64,000 nucleotides of DNA from Nymphaea colorata (lineage: Eukaryota > Streptophyta > Magnoliopsida > Nymphaeales > Nymphaeaceae). The notes under the pieces are model-generated. The model made no database searches, was not told the origin of the DNA, and saw only the letters and a list, made by a program, of their open reading frames with translations. Shown piece by piece: positions 12,757 to 25,417 of this stretch. Location: NCBI RefSeq assembly GCF_008831285.2, contig NC_045138.2:5485205-5549204 (forward strand), written 5' to 3'. Position numbers and translations under genes: made by a program. Each line of letters begins with the position of its first letter. The stretch's first letter is position 1.

Positions 12757-14767
12757 TGACACTGCTTGGAGTACTTGTTTCTAGGGTGTGCTATAATATC
12801 ATCGATGATATGGAAAATTCATAATTCCATTTTGTAAACAATTTTGTCGAGTGCAATTCGAACGAAGAATGAGGTGATAAGAAATTAGAATATTAAATAA
12901 AAAGAAAGTTGTGGATGTTGCATGTTAATTACTTCATGTTGGTGCAACGGCAAGGCAGGGGCTGGTAGGCAGCCAGTTTCCTCAATAATGTAATAGCGAT
13001 TTAAAGGGAGCTTAAAAATGAACAAAAGAAGTACCATCCAGATCTATCCAAACATTTAGTTTGGGTTTGATTAATGCAAATTTGAGATCCATGGTTTTAA
13101 AATCTGAACCCCCCCCCTAAAATCCACGTTTGGGTAGATGCTAAAATCTATAGTATACAAGTATAGAATTCAGCTATCATAGATTTGAGATTCTCATGTA
13201 TTTGAGATCCGTGAGGAATCTTTTGTCCTTCTCAAGCAGTTTGGACTTTTCACTCTCCAAAGAAAGAAGATATAACCTTTCGCCATTTGAGTTGAATCCA
13301 TTTGTCAATTGTTGGTACCGTGAGGTCCATTTGGCATTAGAAACAAGTTGTTATTGTTCCATAAATTTGAACAAGAAATTGGGAAAAGTTCAAAAAACAG
13401 TCTGTCATTATATTTCATAAGTCTACCCCAACTTTTGAGTAGATTCAGGAAAATAATAACTTGTTCCTTTTGTCAAACAAGCATGAGTGTTTCCAAGTTA
13501 GGACAACATTTTGAAACTACCAGTTTTTTCCAAATTAATAAGAATTAGTACATAGAGTCGGCTTGCTAATTTGCAATCAAATAGTAATCTTAAAAGACTA
13601 ACAACAAGCACCTCTTGGCAAGACCCAACATATACCTCACAATATAATCCCTGCAGAGTTCTTTTTTGCTGTCTCCCTTTTGGGGTGGGCTGTCGGCCAA
13701 CAAGTGTTTCTGCAAAGTTGGTTATATGCACCACCAAGTTTATGCTCCTTTTTGTGTACTGAGGTGTAAAAATGACTAGTACCCTTATCTATAAAAAGAA
13801 ACAATCCTACAAAGATAAAAGATGGAAAGTGGAAGATATAAAGTTCTCAATGTGTTTGTTTTCTTTTTTTTGAAAAAAGCTAAAATGTCCCAATTTCTTT
13901 TTTGGTGCATATTTACTACATGCACTAGGGTGGTCCTCGCAACTGGATCCATCTATTTTTTTTTTGTTGGGTTTCCAATGTGTGCTAAATATATTAATGT
14001 CTACAAGGCTATTTGGTAATAGTACCAGTTTGTTGTTGGCACATGCATTTAATATTGTCTCAGTATTCCATGAATCTACTGCATACATTCATGGGATAAC
14101 AACGCATTGTTTTTATTGTCAAAAGGCCTCTATATGGTCCAAAGGAATGATGTGGTTCAAACAATTCAATCAGTTTCAAAAATATTATAGTGCAAAGGAC
14201 GGAAGAATGCTATTGGTAGTAAAGTCTAAAAAGGAGATCGCCATCATTGTCCTATGGTAATCTCTTGTGGGGTCGCAAGATCTCCAAGGCCAATCATCAA
14301 ACAAACACATTATAATATATTGGGTTACGTAAAATATTGGTATAAACCAAACAAACAGGTCACAGACAAAAACCAAACCCTTTAAATATGATGTTAAAGT
14401 GTTTTGCTGAACTATAACTGCGCCAATATGATCTTAAGGATAGGTTGATGTGGAAATATATATTAAGTTGATCCATTTATAAGTTTTAATAGTGTTTTTA
14501 TGACAAAAAATGAATGGCTGTCATAGCATGAGCATTTTGATGATAGGAAAATCAATATTTTTCGTTAAAAACAAGTTTATTCATAGCATATGTTATATCA
14601 AAATATCTTTTATAAATATATGAGGATGGTTATATTTTATTTAAAATAACTTTTTAATAAAAAATTAAAAGGTTTGTTTCTTTTTATCGCTGACCTAAGA
14701 ATTTTGTGTCATATACATACAAAAGTAGCTACCATGCATCGAGACAGCAAATACCGTCACCACATCT
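12757..14767. other. Intergenic B-C, no gene; repeated flank with truncated MITE
   Basis: Paralogous to the A-B spacer. A Tourist-like MITE begins near 13060 (TTTGGGTTTGATTAATGC) but its right end is missing near 13220. The rest (13230-14700) matches 7400-8930. No independent coding sequence is seen. Confidence 0.5.
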
Positions 14768-17700
14768 ATGGATTCCATCAAGCTCGCAGCAAAGGGCTTA
14801 GCAGCTCTGCTTGCCATTTTCTTCATCTGCAATATTTGGAAAAAGAAGAAAATAGAAGCAAGATGCCGACTACCGGAACCCAGCGGTTCTTGGCCAAATA
14901 CTAGGACACCTTTGCCTGCTGACCGGAACCACTAGTACTCTTGCTGCTCTTTCAGAAAAGCACGGGGCCTCTCTTCAGTTTCCAACTGGGACAAAGGCAT
15001 GTCATTGTGGTGAGCAGCATGGTCCTTGCCAAGGAGCGCTTCACTGTCAATGACCGAGCCTTCGCCGGTCGGCCGCCGCTAGAAAGGTTGGAAACGCCTT
15101 GCTACGATCGTGCCATGTTCGCATTCAGCCCATATGGACCTTACTTTCGTGAAGTCCGCTAGATCGTCGCCATCGAGCTGCTGTCAAGCCAGCAACTCGA
15201 GCTGCTCAAGCACATCCGGGTCGACGAGGTGGGCTCCTTTGTCCGGTGCCTGTACGGCAGTTGCAGCAAACATGAGCCGGTCGAGATGAAGCAGCATTTG
15301 AGCTTCTTGGCTTTGAACATTGTCCTCAGGATGGTCACCGGACAACGGTATGATTTAGATGAAGGAAAAGAGTTTAGTGAAACTCTGGATGAGTTTGTCA
15401 ATCTACTTGGTATGTTCACCGTCTCTGATGCGATCCCATTGCTGGGGTGGCTAGATGTGGGTGGTCACCTCAAGGCCATGAAGAGAATTCACCTGAAGAT
15501 GGATCAAGTTGCCTCGGCTTGGCTTGCAGAGCACTGCCCGAAGGAGTCCAGTAGCGCTGGCGAGAAGAGAGACTTGATTGACGTGCTCATTAAAGAATTA
15601 GAAGACGGCCACTTGTCGGAAAATCATCAAACTGACGCCATTATTAAAGCTACCACTATGGTACGTTACCACCTCTCCCTCTTTTCCTCCTGTTTGTTCT
15701 TAAGTACAGAAAGCACTAAAATCGCTCAGCTACTGTCAACCGCCATTTGAAGAGAATTTCCTAACGTCGAACTTCATAGATTTTGACAGTACAAAAAAAT
15801 TTATGCATAACATACTTATCGGGCGTTCGACAGTTGGGATTTAGGATTCTTAGGACTTGAAAACCGTGGGTTTAAGATACTTAGTTTGATGAACCATGTT
15901 TTTATCATGATTCTTTTGTGGCATACCACGTCAAGTTCATATGAGATTTATGGATTTCAGACCTGAAGTAATCAAACTCCCCGTAAGTTTTTCTAATCGT
16001 TAATTACAAAAAAGTTGGTTCCCGTGTTTATTTCTCTTTAGAATATTTCGGATTCTTCTTACTTACTGATTTTGATGTTTGTTTCTTTTGGTGATTTAAG
16101 TTTTTGTTTTTTATAACTTTCAACATTTTCTTGTCATTTTAAGCTTGTGCCATCACCTTGCCAACTGTTTAACCTGATTTCTTTTCGTCGAGCTATCATC
16201 ATCCATACCAAATTTGATATTTTTATCTTGTAACTTGTTTTTAGAAATTTTTCTAAGACGTACTTAAAAATAATTGAAAGAAAAAGTAATCTAACCTTTA
16301 GTTTCATATTGTTCAAAAAACCCTTAGGTTTTGCACTACTTATAAAAAAGTATTTTTTTTTAAAAAAGGCCACAATAATTGTAAGTTGATTTGTTAATTT
16401 GTACTAGTTCTTTTTTACTGCTTCAGTAACATTAATGGATGATTAGTTATATCTAAATGACTTTGTTGTCCATATATACTTAAAAGAATTATGAGATTTT
16501 TTTCTGCTAACGTTATAAAGATTTGGAAGGAAATTAAGCCTAAATACAATTAATTTAGTGCTAATTTGGCATGAAAAACTGAAACTTTCTTCTCTTCCCC
16601 TTGCCTTCAAGGTCGACTTTTTAAGTGCTTTAATAGAGTGTTGACCTAATATATTAAAAATATCTAAACGACTTATATCAAATTTTAGAATTACAGATAT
16701 AACAAGCACTGGATAATCTTTTTCACCTTTTCTATTATATCGATTAAAAAAAAACTTTGGTGTATTTTGTCGATATGAGCAAATTAGGTCAACACTTTAT
16801 TATTGCCAAATTTTTAATATATTTTCAAAAATTTGCGATATTCTTTCGTGTCTTTCTTCCATCTCCATGATAATTCTTTTAACAACTTAAGGACTTCACA
16901 AACCAACCAAATTAAGATGAAGTTTGGGTTGGACCCAAGCGTCCCCAAGTTTAACTTTAAGGATCCGTTCTAGCCGTGTCAGATTCACATTTAGACATGG
17001 ATTTTGATTTTTTTCTTTTGAAACCAGAACCGATCCAATTAACCTTTGATTCACTACCTTATATATGTATATATGCCCATAAAAAAAAGTGCAAATATAT
17101 AGGTTGTGTTTATTTCACCATGGATTTGATATCACCTAGAACCTCAAATCCATTAATTTAAGATCAGATACTCCTCCTCTCCCCCCTCCCTCCAAAAAAA
17201 AAAAAAAAAAAATCTGATCTTAAATTCAAGGATTTTAACATGTAGTATAAATTTTAAATTCATGCTACTGAGATCCCAAAGTACTCATTTTTATGCAGCC
17301 TCGGATCTTAGATCCGAGGCTATCAAACACAACCATAAGGACGTTTGATTCACTCCGATTTTAAATCCTCAAGATTTGAGATCCATGGATCTTCATGATT
17401 TGAGACCTATGGATTTAATATGAGACCCCCCACCAATTTTAAATGAGGCATGTTCTTGTATTTTATATTAAGGGGCCTTTGATATCATTGGATCTGAAAT
17501 TTGAGGTGATTTTAGATCATTGAGAATCTCCACATACTTTATGTCAGGCATCCCTCCTGTCGGACATCAAATATGGTTTTGGATATAAACTAAGGATCTG
17601 AATTCTTCTTTTCCACATAATGGAAAAAAAAAAAAACTAGTCTTTGTTGGTCTTACATAAAAGGGACATTAGATCAGCCTAGGATTTGGGATCTCATTCT

Positions 17701-17962
17701 ATCAAACACACGTTTAGTTCAAATGGCTTCACCAAATGTTCTTTGGCCTATATATATTTAAATCATTACTCTGATAACAAATAAAAGAAATGACCCTCTA
17801 CCAACTCTTTACTGATGTTTGCTTGTGACAACTTCGATTTTCTAGCGTCAGTAAAGGGAATAGATCTACTTACCACCAATTTACTCCATACTCCATTGTC
17901 CTGAATTATTCCAGGTTTTGGTAGTAGTCGGGACGGAGGCCACAGCAATCACACTTGAGTGG

Positions 17963-17998
<36 letters not shown>

Positions 17999-18615
17999 AA
18001 CAACCCACATATCTTAAAGAAAGCCCAAGATGAGTTGGACTGCCAGGTGGGCAAAGACCGACAAGTGGACGAGTCAGACATCAATAACTTGCCTTACTTG
18101 CAGGCCATAGTCAAAGGGTCAATGTGCCTATACCCAGCGACACCGCTTTTGCTTAATTGCAGGCCATAGTCAAAGAGTCAATGTGCCTATACCCAGCGAC
18201 GCCGCTTTTGCTTCCACACGAGTCAATGGAACCTGTTCAACTTGCTGGGTTCGAGGTGCCGGTTGGCTCAACCTTGTTTGTTAACGTGTGGAAGATTCAT
18301 CGTGACCCAACATTCTGGACGGACCCAGAAGAGTTCAAGCCAAAGAGGTTCTTGTGCAGCCGCAATGAGCTGACCAGCTTTGGTGGTCAGGACTTTGCAT
18401 TCTTGCCATTTGGGTCGGGAAGGAGGGTTTGCGTCGGCTGGCAGATGGCCATGCAAGTTCTTCACCTAATTTTGGCATGATTGCTGCAGGGGTTTAAATG
18501 GTCTACACCAATGGATGAGCCGGTTGACATGACGGAGGGACATGAACTAGCCCTGCCCAAAGCAACTCCACTTGGAGTCCTTTTGAGGCCCTGTCTCCCT
18601 CCCCACCTCTATTAG
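14768..18615 (+). pseudogene. P450 copy C, CYP82-like; multiply broken
   Basis: Exon 1 (14768-15660) keeps ATG, the anchor and the good donor GTACGT. It has frame changes near 14896, 14968, 15085 and 15101, a deletion near 14930, and TAG at 15162-15164 in place of the AAG of paralogs. Exon 2 (17915-18615) has a TC-repeat expansion within LEWALSL (17967-17994). It also has a 59-bp tandem duplication (18101 repeated at 18160) that shifts the frame, and TGA near 18478 where paralogs have CGC. The heme loop FGSGRRVCVGW survives. The remaining open stretches show little amino-acid wear, so inactivation need not be very old. It lies between B and D at the regular spacing. Confidence 0.88.
17967..17994. 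repeat. TC microsatellite inside P450 copy C exon 2
   Basis: Copies A, B and D have a short TCTCTCTCTC run encoding LSL. In C it has grown to about 14 TC units and stays in frame across the repeat, adding SLSLSL to the I-helix region. Confidence 0.85.
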
Positions 18616-20983
18616 TGAAACTGCTAAGACTGAGAGTACTTGTTTCTAGTGTGTGCTATAATATTAATGATGATATGACAGATCCATAATTTCATTTTTG
18701 TGAACAAATTTTTCTAGTGCAATTCGAACGAAGAATGAGGTGATGAGAAGTTAGAATGTCAGATACAAAGAAAATTGTGGATGTTGCATGTTAATTAATT
18801 CATGTTGAGGTGTTTGAATAGGTAATAAGTCTCATTCCCAAAGGGTTTGGTGTAACGGCCGGGGCAGGGGCTCGTAAGCGGCCAGTTCCCTCAATTCTTT
18901 TATCATTTTTAAGAATTGAGTAAAATATTCTAAAACATATATACAAAGCTTTTTTGCCAATAATAATTTTGTATGCATAGTTCCTATGGAATGGACATTC
19001 CATATCAATATACATAATGTTATTCTGGTAACAAATTACAATGCTATTCATTTACAAAATATTCATTTAGATAACAAAATAAGATAACAATTTCAAGATA
19101 AAATACTAACGTAGTAGTGATTTAAAGGGAGGTTAAAAGTGAACAAAAGAAGTACCGTCTAGTTCTATCCAACCATTTAGGTTGGGTTTGATTAATGCAA
19201 ATTTGAGATCCATGGTTTTAAAATCTGAACCCCGTTCCCTCCCCCACCCCCATCCCCCTTTTCCAAAATACAATTTTAAATCCACATTTTTTACACTAAA
19301 GTGTGGATCTCAAATACTCGTTGTCCGCAGTTTTATACAACTAGATTTCAGCAATCACAGATTTGAGATTCTCTTGGATTTGAGATCAGTGGGGAATCAA
19401 ACACATCCTTAAGGGTTCTTTTGTCCTTTTGAAGCAGTTTCGACTTTTCACGCCCCAAAGAAGGAAGGTAATAAACCAGTCTACCATGTGAGTTGCATAT
19501 AACCTTTTGAGTTGAATCCATTTGTCAATTGTTGGTACCTTCGGGCCCATTTGTTAATAGAAACAAACATTTATTGTTCCATGAATCTGACCAAGAAATT
19601 GGGAAAAATTTATAAGACAATTGGTTATTATATTTCATAAGTCTACCCCGACTTTTGGGCAGATTCATGAAAGTAACAACGTGTTACTGTTGTCAAACAA
19701 ACGTGAGTGTTTCCAAGTTAAGCCAACTTTTTGAAAGTACCAGTTTTTCCAAAATTAATAAAAAATTACACAGGTAATTAGTACATAGTCAGCTTACTAA
19801 TTTGCAATCAAATGGTAGTTCTTAAAAGACTAACAACAAGCACCTCTTGGCAAGACGGAACATATACCTTTCAATATAACCCCACATAGGTTTTTCTTGC
19901 TCTCTCCCTTTAGAGGCAGACTTCCGGCCAGCAAGTGTTCATGCAAAGCTGGTTATATGCACCAAGGAGAGTTTATGGTTTTTTTTGTGTACTGTGTAAA
20001 AATTACCAGAGTACGCTTATTTATAAAAAGAAACAATCCTACAAAGATAAAAGATGGAAAGTGGAAGATAAAAATTATAAAGTCTTCAATGTGTTTGTTT
20101 TCTTTTTTGAAAATGGCTAAAATGTCTCTGTTTCTTTTTTGGTGCGTATTTATTGCATGCACTAGGGTGGTGCTCACAGTGGATCACCTAGTTCTTTTGT
20201 GGTTGGCTTTCTAATGTGTGCTAAATATTTTAATGTCTACAAAAATTATAGAACATTCATTTAATATTGTCATAGTGTTCCATTAATCTACTCCATAGAT
20301 TCATGGGATCATGACACATTGCTCATATTATCAAATGGTCTCTATGGATTCATGGGATCATGACACATTGCTCATATTATCAAATGGTCTCTATCTGGTC
20401 GAAAGGAATGATGCGGCTGCCATGGATTACGTGGTTCTAACAATTCAATCAGTCTCCAAAATATCATAGTGCAAACGATGGAAGAATGCTATTGATAGTA
20501 AAGTCTAAGAAGGAGGTCACCATCATTGTCCTATGGTAATCTCTGGTGGGGTCGCCAAGATCTCCAAACCCAATTATCAAACATACCCATTATAATACCC
20601 ATTATAATATATGGGGTTGTGTATTGACCGAAAATATTGGTATAAACCAAACAAATAGGTCAGGGACAAAACCGAAAACCCTTTAAATATGATATTTAAA
20701 GTGTTTTTTTTTTGAAGTATAGCAGTAGAATATGTTATTAAGGATAGGTTGATATGAAATATATATTCAGTTGATCCATTTCTAGGATTTAATAGTGTTT
20801 TTATGACAAGAAAATAAATGAATGGCTGTCATAGCATCTACATTTTGATAATAGAAAAAACAACATTTTTTTTGTGTAAAAACAAGTTGATTCAAAGCAC
20901 GTGTTATATCAAAATATTTTTTTATAAATATATTAGAATGGTTATATTTTGTTTAAAAATAATTTTTTAAACAAAAAATTAAA
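18616..20983. other. Intergenic C-D, no gene; repeated flank
   Basis: Paralogous flank. A 49-bp tandem duplication sits at about 20298-20395. The matching place near 51900-51950 has only one copy. The left edge of the large inverted repeat falls near 20280. Compared with D', about 93 bp of leader immediately upstream of the D start codon are missing, so D's own promoter proximal region is truncated. Confidence 0.55.
19180..19408. mobile_element. Tourist-like MITE, unit 4
   Basis: Flanked by TTA (19177-19179 and 19409-19411), with inverted ends GGTTGGGTTTGATT and AATCAAACACATCC. Same family and position in the unit as the elements at 1373 and 7187. Confidence 0.7.
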
Positions 20984-23882
20984 ATGGATTCCATCAAGCT
21001 GGTAACAGAGGGTTTAGCAGCTCTGCTCGCTCTTTTCTTCATCTAGAAGAAAAGAAAAGCAAGAGGCCGACTACTGGAACCGGACGGTTGTTGGCCAATA
21101 GTCGGACACCTCGGTCTGCTGACCAGAACCACACCTCTCCATAGAACTCTTGCTGCTCTTTCAGAGAAGCACGGGCCTCTCTTCAGTCCCCAACTGGGAC
21201 AAAGGCGTGCCATTGTGGTGAGCAGCACGGACCTGGCCAAGGAGTGCTTCACTGTCAATGACCGAGCCTTCGCCGGTCGGCCACAGCTAGAAGGTTGGAA
21301 ACGCCTTGGCTATGATCGTGCCACTTTCGCATTCATCTCATACGGACCTCACTTTCGTGAACTCCGCAAGATCGTCGCCACCGACCTGCTGTCAAGCCAG
21401 CAACTCGAGCTGGTCAAACACATCCGGGTCGATGAAGTAGGCTCCTTGGTGCGGCGTCTGTATGGCAGTTGCAGCAACCATGATCCGGTTGAGATGAACC
21501 AGCATTTGAGCTGCTTGGCCATGAACATCGTCCTCAGGATGGTCGCCAGAAAACAGTACTTTGATTTAGACGGTGAAGGAAAAGAGTTTAGAGAAGCTCT
21601 GGCTGAGTTTAACAATCTAGTTGGTACGTTCACCGTCTCTGACGCAATCCCGTGGCTGGGGTGGCTAGATGTGGGTGGCCACCTGCAGGCCATGAAGAGG
21701 GTTCACCTGAAGATAGATGGAGTTGCCTCGGCTTGGCTTGCAGAGCACCGCCAGAAGGAGTCCAGTAGCGCCGGCGAGGAGAGAGACTTGATTGACGTGC
21801 TCATTAAAGAATTAGAAGATGGCCACTTGTCCGAAAATCATCAAACTGATGCCATAATTAAGGCCACCGCTACGGTACGTTACCACCTCTCTCTCTTTTC
21901 CTCTTTTTTTTTTTTTTAAGTACAGAAAGCACTAAAATCGCTAAGCTATTGTGAACCGCCATTGAAGAGAAGTTCCAAAGGTCAAACTTGGGAGATTTTG
22001 ACAATAAAAAAAATATATGCATAACATACTTACCGGGCGTTTGACAGATTGCATCTAAGACTCATAGGACTTGAAAACCGTGGTTCTAGATCCGACTTTT
22101 CCCTTTCAATCTTAATTCTAACCTTTAGTGTTTCAACAGAGAGAAGTAAAATAAGAATGTTAAGTATGAATCCTAGGTCTCATGATTCTTTTGTCATATC
22201 AACAAAAGCAAAACACGTCAGATTCACGTGAGATTTATGAATTTTCAGATCTGAAGTAATAAACTCCCCCTTAAGTTTAATTTTCTAATGGTTAATTACC
22301 AAAAAAGATGGGTCGCCGTGCTTTTTTCTCTTCTAAATATTTCAGATTCTTCTTACTAACAGGTTTTGATGTTTGTTTCTTTTGGTGATTTAGTTTAAAT
22401 CTTTTTTTATAACTTTAAGCATTTCTTGCCAAATTAAGCTGATTAAGTGAACGTGTTAGCACCCTATTTAAACTGATAAGATTTTGGGTCCTTCTCATCA
22501 CCTAATTTCTGTTTGCATAACGGGAATCTAGAAAACTAAGAGAAATGAGAGTATCATATATACGCAGTATATTAATACTAGAAGAGTTTTTAGGTTGTGC
22601 TTGATTCCACATGGATCTTAGATCCAAGGAATCATAAATCCATGATAGATAAAATCCACATTTCAATCAAATTGTGAACTTCCCATGATCAATAAAATCA
22701 TGGCCCCTGATTTTAAATCTTCAAGATTGGAGAGCCATAGATTTAAGACGAGACCCTCCCCACAATCTTAAATCAGGCATGTTCTTGTAGTTTATATTCG
22801 AGGGGTGTTTGATTGCCTCAGATTTGAAAATCAAGGTAATTTGGGATCATTGAGAATCTCAAATCCACATGCTTTAGGTCAGATCCGACACCAATTGTAA
22901 GGTTTTATCTATAAACTAAGGATCTCAGTTCTTCTTTTTCACATAATGGCAAAATCTAGTGTTTGTTTATGTTGTAGTTCTACATAAAAGGGATATTAGA
23001 TCAGCCTTGATCTGGGATCTCACGCTACCAGCCTCACATTTAGTAGTTTCCGTAAGGTTCAAATGGCTTTTCATTGAATGTTCTTTGCTCTATATATATT
23101 TAAATAATTCCTCTGATAACAAATAAAAGAAATTGCCCCATACCTACTTTTTATTCATGTTTGCTTGTGACACTTTCAATTCTCTAGCATCAGTAAAGGG
23201 CATAGATCTATTTACCACCAATCTCCATTGTCTTGAATTATTCCAGGTTTTGGTAGTAGCGGGGACCGAGACCACAGCAGTCACACTTGAGTGGGCTCTC
23301 TCTCTCTTGCTAAATAACCCACATCTCCTAAAGAAAGCCCATGATGAGTTAGACTGCCACATCGGCAAAGAGCGACAAGTGGATGAAACAGATGTCAACA
23401 ACTTGCCTTATTTGCAAGCCATAGTCAAAGAGTCAATGCGCCTATATCCAATGGGACCGCTTTTGGTCCCACATGAGTCAATGGAATCCATTCAACTTGG
23501 TGGGTTCGAGTTGCCGGTTGGCTCAACTCTGTTTGTTAATGTGTGGAAGATTCATCACGATCCGACATTGTGGATGGACCCAGAAGAATTCAAGCCAGAG
23601 AGGTTCTTGAGCAGCTGCAATGAGATGACCAGCTTTGGTGGTCAGGACTTTGCGTTCTTGCCATTTGGATCGGGAAGGAGGATCTGCGTCCACTGGCAGA
23701 TGGCCATGCAAGTTCTTCACCTAACTGTGGCGCGCTTGCTGCAGAGCTTTGAATGGTCTACACCCATGAATGAGCCGGTTGACATGACCGAGGGACATGG
23801 CCTAGCCCTGCCCAAAGCAACTCCGCTTAGTGCTTTTGAGGCCCCGTCTCCCTCCCCACCTCTATTAGTTACTTGTTTTTAG
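20984..23882 (+). pseudogene. P450 copy D, CYP82-like; stop in anchor, altered heme loop and C-terminus
   Basis: Exon 1 (20984-21874) has ATG. A 15-bp loss after codon 20 makes TAG at 21044-21046 inside the anchor; after that the frame is open to the donor GTACGT. Exon 2 (23247-23882) is open. It has AGTETT, ESMRLYP and PEEFKPERF, but the heme loop reads FGSGRRICVH. The glycine two residues after cysteine is His (CAC at 23691-23693). Two bases are lost near the end, so the last 15 or so residues read SAFEAPSPSPP rather than RVLLRPRLPPH. The intron is 1.37 kb, the shortest in the + strand group. D' shares the TAG and the C-terminal shift. Restart at an internal ATG would give a protein without anchor. 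Function is unlikely. Confidence 0.88.
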
Positions 23883-25417
23883 TGTATGCAATAACATTAC
23901 TGATGATATGGCAGGCTTATGGTTTCATTTTTTGAACAAATTTTCAGTGCAATTAAAAATGAATAATGTGGTGATAAGAAATTAGAATGTTAGACAAAAG
24001 GAAAATTCTAGATGTTGCTTGTTAATTGATCATGTTGGGGTGTCTAAATAGGTAATGAGTTTTAAGGAACATAGTGTAGCTGGTTGGATTAGTGGATCAA
24101 TAAAATCTTAGTTAATTGCAGGTTGAATTCTTGTGGATGCTACTTTTCTCGTCAGGAAACTACCATGGACACTACTCTCTGAGTTGAGGGAAGTAACCAT
24201 AAGTGCATCTGGGTTGACTTGAAGGGATTTCAACTTCTCACCCCAGCGGTGGGTTCCCTCCTGCTCGCCCAAACTGAATAAATAGCGACAGAGGTGGGGT
24301 GAAGCAGCTTGTGATGCATGGATTGGTGCGATGCCACAAATTAATCCATAGTTCTGAAGAATCAATTTCTTATGATGGGGTGGCCTATGAAAAATATACA
24401 TTGGAGGAAAAAAAAACATTATAAGCATTCTGTCTGCCATATCCAAGCTAGAACACATCGTAAAAGTACTGTGTCATGGTTTTTGTTGCACATATGGTCG
24501 AATGAGGTATATTTGATGGAACCTTGTGAGATTATCTCCACCGCTTTTGATTGGCTGAGCTATACAATAAGAAAATTTGAGGGAAAACAAGGCAACATAC
24601 TTGAAATCATCAAATAAAATTGGCACACGTTGGCCAGATTTTGAGCGCTGACATGTAAAACTCAAGCAGAGAACAAGTAGTTTTGTAGTAGTAATATAAA
24701 ACAATTTTAAACAGAACTCTAAGTTTGGATCACAAGGTGGAAGGTGAAAAGTCATTTTTTTTTTCACTCGTACTTGAGTGGAAAGCATTGAAAAGATGCA
24801 AATAAGCAACAATTTTGTTGATTGAAATTACAAAAATTTAAATAGAAGAGGGAAGAAAAAGGGGATAGAATGTTTTTATGCGAGTCTTGGCTTGGGGTTT
24901 TCTTCTTCATTGCTTGGGGTTTTTATGTTCTCCACTCACTCGAAGCAACAAGAGGCATTAATAGAGAGGGAAAGAAAACTTCAATTTCTTGTTTGAGGTT
25001 TTTCCTTGTTCTTTTTTCTTCACTTTTTATGACTATTGGGGCTACAGAAAGATGACTTTGCCATGGGATCACTCATGATCTTTCCGTTCTTACTCTTTCT
25101 TTGTTTTATTGTATCTACCTTGTGGTGATCTATGGACTTATTGTTATCGGATTGCTCTCAACCTTGTGGCATTTATCTCTTATTTTTTAGTGGGATTTCC
25201 AAGTAGAAAATTGGTATTTGTCTTTTTTGGTGTTTGCTTTTATTCCTGTGCACTGAAATCTCTTAATTGATAAAAGTTTTATTTTGGAGTGCGGGTGGAA
25301 GAAATATTGTTCGTTTATTTGCACAGAATAAAAATGCTTATTTACAGGTATTTTTAGTCATTGCCATTGTTTGTAAAACTTGATCATTTGGTTTGTGCCT
25401 GCTTTTACCAATATAAA
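23883..25417. other. Spacer D to copia remnant; SINE-like head, rest unassigned
   Basis: At about 24062-24110 the sequence GTAGCTGGTTGGATTAGTGG resembles a tRNA-type A box. It matches the heads of the SINE-like elements at 62094 and 63484. From 24120 to about 24800 I recognise nothing. The frame of 116 codons on the minus strand at 24108-24458 has no family features. From about 24800 to 25417 the sequence may be the 5' LTR or leader of the copia remnant, because a primer-binding-like TGGTATC follows, but LTR ends are not clear. Confidence 0.4.

Noticed and set aside
24108-24458. 116-codon minus frame (mirror at 47795-48166)
   Set aside because: No recognisable domain or codon bias. Its presence in both arms only reflects the inverted repeat.
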